From Herpomyces periplanetae (Eukaryota > Ascomycota > Laboulbeniomycetes > Herpomycetales > Herpomycetaceae), in the NCBI GenBank assembly GCA_009733715.1, contig WMKJ01000012.1:1-64000 (forward strand): a stretch of DNA of 64,000 bases, given 5' to 3'. The notes under the pieces were generated by a model. The model saw only the letters and a program-made list of their open reading frames with translations. It was not told where the DNA came from and searched no databases. Positions 27,611-36,968 of this stretch are shown one piece after another. Made by a program: the position numbers and the translations under genes. Each line of letters starts with the position of its first letter. The first letter of the stretch is position 1.

Positions 27611-28664
27611 TTTGAAGTATTGAGTTTTGGAGATTGAATTATTGAATGATTAGATTTCTTTAAATAATATAATATTGAATAAAGCACACGAAAACAAATC
27701 GGAGTACTGTGTCGAAGACACGTTTTACGGGTGATGAAAATTAGCATGATTTCATGCCGGTAAACTCATTTTGAAGAAGCGATTGTGAAGGATTTAGCAT
27801 AAATGTGCAAGTGTCGAGAAGTTCAAATGGGTTGGCTAACTGGGTGAAGGGAATACATGGGTTTAACGTTGAACTAAGAGTGGGAATAAAATTCCAACTT
27901 TTTTACAGCCACTCTGATAGGGATGAGCACTTTTAGAAATTAGATTTATTCGGTAATACTGCCGCTTAATTTTAGCATACATATTATTTTGGCATGCGAT
28001 TGTTCAAGTAAGTGTAATACAGAAATGTTAGGGCGAATTTGCCTTTGTTTCCATTGACCGAGAAACTTTCCAACTAACTAGTATTTTCACGATACTTTGC
28101 AAAAAGAGTTGTATTACTCACGCATCACCGGGCGGTGGGGGATGGTACTAGTGTACGGGATTTTACTATAAATTTTAGCACTGAAAAAATGGGTTAGTAG
28201 TATGTTAAATGTGCTTCAGTTACGAACTGAAGAAAATACGGACGCGTGTAGTTAACATGGGCAAGTTTTGAGGTACAAATAATGTATTCTTTGACGATTA
28301 ATAGCATAGTAAGGATTGGTTATCTATAACTTTGGAGTGCTTGAACTGCATTTAGCATTTGCATGGATACCGTGATGTAAACGGGTTTTATGCATAAATG
28401 AAGTAACGCATGGTTTATAAAATTACGCGAGATTTTAAGTTATATTTGAGCAAAAAAGGCACTGAAATTTATAAATGTATGTAAAGCAGAAGACGTAGAT
28501 ATATTGGGTGCCAGTACGGGACAATGACGGTTAAGGAGTGAATTTTGTTTGATTCAGCGAGCTTATTTTTCCGATTGAGTAGAGAAAATATGTTGAATTG
28601 CAAGGGGATAATTTAGTTGAAGGAAAGATTTAATGTAGGATTAGCCAAGGGAAAAAGGATGAAT

Positions 28665-29309
28665 TTACTGGGTGAGGCGAAGATGCACAAATACATTTCG
28701 ACAATCCATTCTGGCATAATACAAGGATAAAATCATATGGTAGCCGTCACGCAGACTTTCACAGAAAAATCTCATACAGCTAGGAACTACGGAGAGGACT
28801 TCTCCATTTATCCCGGGTTTAGTGGTGGCGATTAACAGTTCATGTTCAGATGCGCCAGGTACAAAATTTAAGTTCAGAAAAATACTTCCATTACGCCAAT
28901 TCGTGTAAATAAAAGAGCCTATTTATGTCAGGAGGTTTAGAATAGTATCGACATAATGATGTAAGAGTACCTGATGCTCCATGATGGGGAGAATACGATG
29001 AAATTATTGCCCAAAGCCTACCGTAATTATCAATTCTAGTACGGAATCTAATATTCATAAAGTTGTAAGCTCTACGTGAAAAAGGTTTAGGAAAATGTGA
29101 TAAATGTAATACGATTTATGGGTACTAGCTTGTGCTGGTGATGATGCAATAAACAAATTTCCATTTTCCAAAGCCATGACGGGATATTCATGGTTTTCTT
29201 TAAGATCCCCACTTGGTTGTAGTGGTGTGACGAACAATGATCCTTCGACATGCTGAGAATGAACTAATTTAAACAAGAGAAATAGCAGTAAAATAATGAA
29301 GGATGGCAT
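28665..29309 (-). CDS. Candidate secreted effector, family A, member 2 (2 exons)
   Basis: Exon 1 is 29,309-29,126 and exon 2 is 28,918-28,665, together 145 residues; phase is kept (1 then 2 bases). The donor GTACCC is weak, so the exon-1 end is the least certain point. Residues 1-18 (MPSFIILLLFLLFKLVHS) are a signal peptide, followed by QHVEGSLF, matching IRVEGVLY in member 1. Both go on to an ALENGNLFI / VLDDRYLYI block. Exon 2 carries FCESLRDGYH and MDC, with cysteines at about 114 and 134 spaced by 19 residues as in member 1. Exon 2 lacks an ATG and would be missed by ORF calling. It lies 1.1 kb upstream of member 1 on the same strand, so a tandem duplication with strong divergence is likely. 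Function unknown. Confidence 0.6.
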
Positions 29310-29474
29310 GACTTGAGGAAATGAGTTAAGAAGAATAAGGTAGGACTATAACTAAGTAAGATTGAAGGTATTTTCTACAAGGAAAAAATTAAACTTGACG
29401 GGATCATTAAATATGAGATAAGATATCTTTCTAAAACTTTTGAAAATTAAGCAGAAAAATAACGGTAACATGAA

Positions 29475-30161
29475 TCATTGCAAGCAGAAGTATACAGTAA
29501 TTCGGGTAAAGGTATGCGCTGTATCCATGAAATCAATGAGTTTGCCCAAATCGACTTCAAAATACGTCTGGAACGGGTCGCGCTGAAAAACACCGGGTGC
29601 AACCCGAGAATCAAGAGCAAACTCCAAGGGAATAACCGAGCGCTGTGCCCAAAATACTTATAACGATTGTTTACGATTCCATTTGGGATTTTAGGAAATT
29701 TAACGATGGCATTTAATTGGTAAACTACTTGACTTACCTTGTTGGTAGCTTTATGCTTTGCTAGCTTCTGCAATGCTTCTAAAATCTTATGATGGTTAAT
29801 TTTATGTGTACTGCCTGTCTGAGGATAAATGCAAGTTATCTGTCTACGCAAATGCGACCAAGGGTAATAGTTTAATTTTTCATGGTTTTGTCGCAATTTA
29901 CTGATAAATTTATCACTGATTACATCTTCTTCAACTTCAGAATAACATTTATGTTGATGTATAACATGAACAACAAATGATTGGGAGTTTTCACCCATAG
30001 CAGAACAGGATTAATGCCCCTTGAATTCTCTAATTACCAAAACTTTGGCTGTCAAGCAAATCTTCTATAACTCTTCTACGCAAAATTGATCTAGGCTGGT
30101 ACGTTTTTCCAAAGTTTATGCAAACATATACAAAGAGAAAGTAAATTGTGCTATAATACAT
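29475..30161 (-). CDS. Candidate small secreted protein (3 exons)
   Basis: My preferred model joins 30,161-30,038, 29,934-29,738 and 29,582-29,475, giving 142 residues with phase kept. Exon 1 encodes a hydrophobic start (MYYSTIYFLFVYVCINFG) that looks like a signal peptide, then an Arg-rich SILRRR. Exon 2 ends at a canonical GTAAGT after KATNK; exon 3 follows TTTTTCAG and encodes RDPFQTYFEVDLG to the stop. The second intron is well supported; the first uses GTAATT and TTCTGAAG and is less sure. A simpler alternative starts at the ATG at 29,998 and lacks a signal peptide (122 residues). An YYPWSHLRRQ block and a Cys about 10 residues later recall ribonuclease-like mildew effectors only loosely. 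No domain is recognised. Confidence 0.45.
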
Positions 30162-30562
30162 GGACTTTTTATATTAGGAGATTTGAGTTGCCCGTCTACT
30201 TTACTTTGGATAAACCATCCATACTCGTCTTTGTGCTCTGAAAGCTGTATAAATCATTCAACTTTGACTTCTCTTCCGGCTGGAATAGCTCAAGTATATT
30301 ACTCCCTTTGAAATTTTCCTTGGATTGGTCTAGTCAGGGGAGCTGTTAACCAAGTTTCAGTATGACACCGACCAGACGGTAAACTTTTCCGCAAGAAAAA
30401 CTCGACATTTACACTCTCAGCCAATGAATATTACTATTCAACACTACTGTGACCAACATCAACACCTTGGATCATCAGGTACCGCTAAAGCAAGGAAGAA
30501 CAATACATAGAACAATTTGAAATAATGAAATTGAATAGCACGATTAGACCGTTAAATTTACC

Positions 30563-30718
30563 ATGGTTGCAATGTCAAACAGTTTCCCTTACGTTGACGT
30601 AGAACAACACGCGAATTCAATCAATCGGGTAGTACGGGTGGTTGATCCAAAACGAACGGCTGGTGTTGTTTGTCTTGCACAGCAAAACTTTGCGTATAGG
30701 CATTTCTGGCTGGACTGA
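30563..30718 (+). CDS. Possible effector terminal exon or fragment
   Basis: A 51-residue frame with protein-like content (NRVVRVVDPKRTAGVVCLAQ). A plausible acceptor, GTCAAACAG, lies inside it at about 30,581, so it may be the last exon of a + strand gene whose first exon I could not find between 30.16 and 30.56 kb. The VVD..T..VV pattern loosely resembles the post-intron block of family B. It overlaps a - strand frame (30,589-31,023) that begins at TTG and looks like chance. It could also be a remnant of a lost gene. Confidence 0.2.
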   Translation: MVAMSNSFPYVDVEQHANSINRVVRVVDPKRTAGVVCLAQQNFAYRHFWLD

Positions 30719-30719
30719 G

Positions 30720-32330
30720 CAAAGCGAATTGGTGTAAATGAAAACATTATATTAGTCACACATCTGAAGTCTGTAAAAAGCCTTTCCCGTAACAAAATTG
30801 CTTGAACATATAATAGAAGAACTGAGATACGCCATAACTGATTTCTCTTCATCCGACTAAATGTGAAAAATATAACCCAAAAGGGAAATTCGTGACGCCA
30901 TTGGCTGAGATGGCAAGGATGAATTACCTTTCCATGATCCGAGGGTAGGGTTTCATGAAGAGTATATATTTTAAGCTTAACATAGACTATGCAGTATAAA
31001 AATGTAACTATTGATAAATTCAAGAACTACATTTGGTTGCAGCCGAGTGTTCTGAGGAATATTTGCCATTAAGATTTTGCTGGAGCGAGAACGACACGAC
31101 TTCGCTTAGGGTTAAATGTATAAGCATTGTAGTTGTACTGCCAACATGATGATCCTTTAGTGAAACTTCACCATGATAACAACGTTATAATATCAGAGTT
31201 GTGAATCTTGTATAGCCATTTGTACTAATTCAAGCAAATATACTTTGTTCAGCCTTCATCCACAGCATACCGAAATGGAAAAAGTTCGATGCCATGCGAG
31301 CCATACAACTGGGCAGGATAATTTGAATTGTAACTGTAACCGATCAAACCAGATTGTCAATTTCCATTCGGCCAAAGAAAGTATAAAGGGATAGGTTTAG
31401 CCGTAATTTAGACATGTAAATCTAGGTTTAATTCTCCCGGATATTAACTGTACTAATTAATTAATATCAGATTTTTTAAATTTGTTTCAAGCGTGAAATA
31501 TCCAATATAAGTGCTGGGTACACGGTTAGCTTGATCTGGTTGGCTGAATAGTCTGAAAAATTTTAATGCGTTTCTTGATCATACTTAACTTATCACTGTA
31601 TAGTAGTCCAATTTCCCAGAGTTATGCCATATACTGATTAGGTAAAGATTCCTGATAGGACCAAGGATATGGTAATATAGATTGATCTAAAATATGCATA
31701 TACCCCAAGATACAATGGGAAAATATTCCCAAAGGAAAAAATGCTTCAGGGTAATAGTGTAGTTGATATATTAAATTGGTTGAAGGTTAAATGTCTATTG
31801 AAGAATTCAGTGGGTTGATAAGGATGTTAATTTGGCATAAAATCCTGCAAAGGCGATTGGTAGAGGATCTCTTATGAAATATAATTAAGCTGGAAGCAAA
31901 CAATATATCGGAGAGAAGGATATAAATGTGCTCTTCAAAATTTAAGGATAACCCACATAGACGTGGTGAGAAGATGAGGGGCGGATTGAGTTACCATTTA
32001 GAGATACACAGACTAATCAATGGCCATAAATGTTTGTAAAGAAAGATGAAAGTGTGCAAATTCAAAGATTATCCAAGCAGCGAAGTTAATTTAATGTCAG
32101 TTGGAGCTGTTTAGCGATATGCACTTTTTAAAATATCAGGATCAAACTAATATTTTTCCACCAAAAATGCCATAAAATTTTATCGAGGCCAAAGAAACCG
32201 ACGTTAAATTACCTCAAGCTCAACAACTACACAACAATACAAATTCAATTATAGAACGTGCCAAGGCATATTTAAACTTCGAAAAAATTCGTAATCCACC
32301 ACAAAAACCTGCCCGAGGTTTCGAGCAAAT
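30720..32330. other. No supported gene
   Basis: AT-rich intergenic DNA. A short stretch at 31,245-31,320 is free of stops on both strands but too short to interpret. Nothing else seen. Confidence 0.4.
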
Positions 32331-32337
32331 AGTTAAG

Positions 32338-33283
32338 ATGAAATATTTTATAGTTCTGATTAAACTTGCTATTATTTCCTGGCCATATTTCTTGAAATGT
32401 TCGCATGCTTTCATGGGAATATCAAAAGGGAAATATAATGTTCAACAAAGTACACCATCAACAAATAGTGAACCACCAGATACCGAAAAATCCAGGCTTG
32501 AACTCAACCAGTATGTCGTCAATGACCATAAAGCGGGGCAATTATACAAATATAGAGAATTTATCATCATGGCGTATGTGATGGAAGAAATAGATGCAAA
32601 GAAGGGAAAGAACTCGTGGATAGAGTCAGGAGGGAGTTTTTTCGTGAATGTAGGAGGGACTGATCCAGTTTTATATTTCAGTAAGTAAAAGAGAAAGGCT
32701 GTTAGTGAATTAAAAGTCTTAACAAAAGGGACTTTTCCCATTGTTACGTTTAGCTTATATCAGGGCATTCCCATCACACTTTCATGTTATGTATGATGCA
32801 GAAACGAGGAAAAATTTTTTGATTATACAGTTTAATGGCACATTGTGTGACTTGACAGGAGATCAAAACAAGCCCATTGGGCCGCGATATAAGTCAAGTC
32901 AGCCTGTGAAAAAAATTTCAGTGATAGGAAATCATATAACTCCTGATGACGGAAAAGTATTCGCAACGGCTTATGTGAATAACATGAACTATATATATCA
33001 TATTGACTCCAAATTGATGAGGTTTTTTCCTGCTATGAAAAGGATTTTTATGGTGCTTCTAGAAACAAATAACTACTATAGTAACTGTCGTGAGATTGAA
33101 GCCGAATGTGATGATAAGTTTAAGGATCGAGTGTTAACCTGGAATTCAAACCTACCCACCACAGAGTTACCCATGCCAAAATACACATGTCGATCCCAGA
33201 AACACGATTTTCGAGGGCCTCCACCGGATTACGAAGCTACTCCAGGTTATGATAGTCGATTGCCACCCCACATGGTTAATTAA
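32338..33283 (+). CDS. Candidate secreted effector, family B, 290 aa (2 exons)
   Basis: Exon 1 is 32,338-32,680 and exon 2 is 32,754-33,283; the 73-nt intron has GTAAGT and ACGTTTAG and splits a codon after base 1. Residues 1 to about 24 (MKYFIVLIKLAIISWPYFLK) are a hydrophobic signal peptide. The mature part is polar, with SFFVNVGGTDPVLYFS before the intron and FPSHFHVMYDAETRKNFLI after it. Cysteines lie near 146, 226, 233 and 260. A GPPPDY segment (PPxY, about 271-274) lies near the C-terminus. It faces the 469-aa gene at 34.7-36.2 kb, which has the same intron phase and a similar block around the intron. No known domain is recognised. A secreted, lineage-specific effector is the likeliest reading. 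Confidence 0.7.
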
Positions 33284-33289
33284 AACCGG

Positions 33290-34665
33290 GCAATTCTCAG
33301 GTAGGAAAATGGCAGATCACCCATTAACGGATGGAAAAATATTTCCGATTATACCATTAATCTATTTCATTACAGCATAACATTGATGAACGTGTCTGAG
33401 GTCGTAAGGAGTAATGTAATCACAGGGGCAATAATAATCATTCATTAGTCTTTTAACCAGTTTGCAACTGTAGAATAGAGAGAGGCACATGTCTGTACAA
33501 TTTAAAAGATATTAAATCAAGATCATGTATATAACAATAGTATACACATGGATTCAAACGGAAATAAATCTGTGCTCACGAACGGGTTAAGGTGTATTTA
33601 TACTTAAAACATTGTTGCAAAGCCAGATAGGGCAGGTCTGTTCGCACCTGCCATTTCTCGGGGATGATGACGCACTCACGGCAGAGAATAGAAGAATTAT
33701 TTGTGAATTAAATATTAGTTAATATATTGATTTTATTAATGAGGCATAACCGAAATAGGCAATAGGTGTACGTAGGAAGAGTTGAATATGGCTGGAAAGA
33801 AGATTAAAATTGTATAAAATTAGTCAAGCGTGAGGAATATAATATTGAAAATGTGAATGGTATGTATTAGTAGATTGTATTGATATGAACAATTTATAGT
33901 AATGTGAGAAGAGGTGAAAGGTAAATTGAAGTAATGAGATGAGGCCGATAGTGTGACATGGAAAGAGCGTATATAACCCAAAAAGTCCACGAGAAGAAAG
34001 TAATAAACGGAACAATGCCAGAGAAAGAAGGGAAAACTCCCCAGAAGACTATAAGTAGAGACACGAAGCTAGGCGAGACTCACGAGGCGAATTAATGGAT
34101 CGGCACACGCACACACACAGAGAAAAAAGAAATTAAAATTTCCCGGGACAAAAAATAATTCGGGGAAGTGGGAAAACGAGAGAAATCTTTGTACATATAT
34201 GGGTGAGTATGAGATCAAAGCATATTTTTGATAATCTATGCGATTAATTTGATTGATGGAAACACTAACGGAGATGAAACTGAAGAATAATCCAGAGGAA
34301 AAGGAAAGGATGAGTACCGAGGTAGTGTTGATGGCATTTTAAGGACACGGTGGAAAGCTGGGGATGTTAACCAATTGGTTAAATGAAATCAAGGTAAGCG
34401 TAGAGTAAGCATACATGGGGGTGAAATTAATATACATAGAATAACAAACACGTCTAAGTAGAACTCCGAACCGTGACGAATAGATGGAAAGCGTTTGTCG
34501 ACGAATAGATTGGAGGGTTAAGTTATAGATGCAGGAATGTGATGATTTGTGAAAGTAGCAGTAGCATAGACATTTCCGTGAACAAAGGTAACTGAAGGAG
34601 CTGTGCAAGCAAATCAAGTTAGCACGCGTACCTGTGTACCTGCGAGCCAGCTGGTATGTCCACTT
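33290..34665. other. Intergenic, shared 3' region of the family B pair
   Basis: Both neighbouring genes end towards this stretch, so it holds their 3' ends and terminators. The frames at 33,824-34,015 and 34,339-34,686 on the - strand have no domain and are not accepted. A short CA run lies at about 34,107-34,119. Nothing else seen. Confidence 0.5.
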
Positions 34666-34672
34666 GCGTATA

Positions 34673-36166
34673 TTACAGCGAATCACGAAACAAACGCTGT
34701 AATCGGCGGCTCACCCACTCCTGGAAATGAACTATATTTGTCACAAGCGACGCCGGATGTATAAGTGTATGTGCATGCGTTTGTGGGGGGGAACGTTCAT
34801 GTGAGGACGTAGATGATATTGAAGATATATGTGTTGGCGACGGTGACCTTGAAGATGTGTGGGTCGGTAATGGTGATTCTGGGGTATAATCTTCCGAAAA
34901 TTCATCAGCAAACTTGCTGATCGGAATGGGTGGTGGAGGTACGGGAAAATCACGCGTGCGTGACCTCAACGTACACCTCTCTGAATCCCCATAACTTGGT
35001 GGTGCACACACCATTGTAATATCTTCCAAACTCTTCTTCCTATAAGTTGCTCTGGCCGTATATAGCTCTCTAGGAGGTTGATTTGTCGATTCACTTGGAA
35101 GTTTGTGATACATTTTACCCATTATTTCGCCTAGAGGAGTATTCAGAGCTAAATTTCTACACTTATCCGGTTTAACGTGTAATAAGACTTCGTGCCAATT
35201 CGAATGCTTTCCCAGACTTTTAACACTTTTGTAGTACAAATGTTTTCTAAAGTGATGATGATGATGCTTGCTGACAACGAACCTTTTATTCTCATCGGGA
35301 ATAATTTGATTTAAATGGAAATTTAACGGTAGTACGTCGTCGAGATTTTTACCCAGCACTACACGGTGATCATGCCGAATCGTAACGTAGCATTTCTCAA
35401 AGCTGCACATTGTTTGAAGAAGATATTTCCCAGATGTTGTAGGTACAATTTTAAACGATGCTTTACCATGGAAAAATTTCGGTGATTCTAAGTTTGGTAA
35501 TCATCATTCAATACATTAGTTAATTCCAATCCTGAATTATAATCTCCATCACTATATAGTAGTTAACTTACGAAGATAAATGTCTTTCTTGACATCCATT
35601 CCAAGAATTCCATTGGGTACAATAACATCGTAATATTGACATTTTTTGGATTTTCCTTGTGAACAATATCCTGCACTTTCTGTGTTGAAAGTCGATGAGA
35701 CCTTGATAGCTTTAATATTAAAATACCACGACCCGTACATATCACGATTTTTATTGGGCACCTTTTTAATATCCAAGTGCGTTGTACTGGATTCATAATT
35801 TTGCGAGTGGGGAGTCAAGGAGCTCGCTAAGGGAATTGCGCGCAAACCAGCGTATGAAATTTCCACATCAGGTGTAGAAATGCCACTGGAACTAGCTCCG
35901 GGTCTGGTCCTAGACCTGGATCTCATTCTGCGTCTGACACGAGTACGGGTAATGGGGCCAACAGAGGTGTCAACTTGATCATTCATAGCATACGTTTCCA
36001 GCGGATTGTAACTATAAGTACGGGGGCGTGGATGTCGGGTTGGTAAACCCAAGTTTGTATGTAAATAGAAGTTATCCGTATAGTCATTTGATGCAACAAC
36101 TATACCCAATGGCCAAATACACAAGATTAACACAAGCAAGCGTTTTGATGATCTAGTGAGTATCAT
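34673..36166 (-). CDS. Candidate secreted effector, family B, 469 aa (2 exons)
   Basis: Exon 1 is 36,166-35,572 and exon 2 is 35,487-34,673; the 84-nt intron has GTAAGT and GATTCTTAG-like ends (TTAG) and splits a codon after base 1, so 595 + 815 bases give 469 residues. Residues 1-25 (MILTRSSKRLLVLILCIWPL and on) are a signal peptide. An Arg/Ser-rich patch (about 74-89) follows, then KKDIYLQSPKFFHGKASFKI across the intron, which lines up with the same place in the 290-aa gene. A five-His run lies at about 273-277. CAPPSYGDS (PPxY, about 361-364) precedes a Pro/Ser/Thr-rich tail (PVPPPPIPISK) that looks disordered. The tail and Arg patch make it longer than its partner. No known domain; function as effector is inference. 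Confidence 0.7.
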
Positions 36167-36169
36167 TTT

Positions 36170-36965
36170 CCGTTAACAAAGTTACAAAACACTCAATTGA
36201 TGTGGTAGCAATGGTTATGAGTACGATGGTTGAGAGCAACGTAAATGTTATATAATTTTAGCGCGCGCAGGAACCAGGTTATAAGCAAGTACCCTCGATT
36301 TATAGACGCTCATATATTCATATGATGGGAAGGACAAGTAAAACGTCATTAACGTGCGCCAGCTAGGTCGGACTGCTTGAGAAAAGGGAAAAAAGTAATT
36401 CAAATTGTCAAGTATAAAGTCTTTACCTGAAGAACCATATGAATGCCAAATTTTGCCAGAGGTAGATATATGGATGAATTAACGCCTGTGTGCTAGCATG
36501 CATACACGCATATTAACTTCAATGTGACAACACCCTGTTGATCCAAACAAGATCAAGACCACAAGAATACAACCAACTAAACCTGACCGGATGAAAAGAG
36601 AGATAATTGAATAACCAAACGATAAGTTAAGACATGGCGTCATACACGTCAATTCAGCATAAAATATACTCGGTGATTTACCAAGTCAAGTTTATCTATG
36701 CAAATCAACCAGTTATTTCTCTTAAAAAATGAATTATTGTACCTGAGAGATTAAGTTACCAAATAAAATAATAGAGCAAGTTAATTTGGTGGTCAGATTA
36801 TTTCGGGGAGGAGTAAAATCTAATAGTAGACGGCCAGATATGCATCATCGGGGTGAAGGTTATGATGAACTGGAAAAAGTATAAGCAGCATCCACAAATT
36901 AATGCAAAACAATAAACATTCTGTCATAGACGAACTAATGGATGCGTTGATAAATGAGCCGTTTA
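36170..36965. other. Promoter of the 469-aa gene and 3' flank of UTP13
   Basis: A TATATAA box on the - strand at about 36,249-36,257 lies roughly 85 bases upstream of the 469-aa start codon and is a plausible core promoter. The rest, up to the UTP13 stop, is AT-rich with no frame of note. Confidence 0.4.
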
Positions 36966-36968
36966 GCT

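Noticed and set aside
30589-31023. 144-residue frame on the - strand
   Set aside because: Starts at TTG, has no signal or domain, and opposes a more protein-like + strand frame.
34741-34953. His/Arg-rich - strand frame
   Set aside because: Shadow of the 469-aa gene's Pro/Ser-rich tail in another frame.
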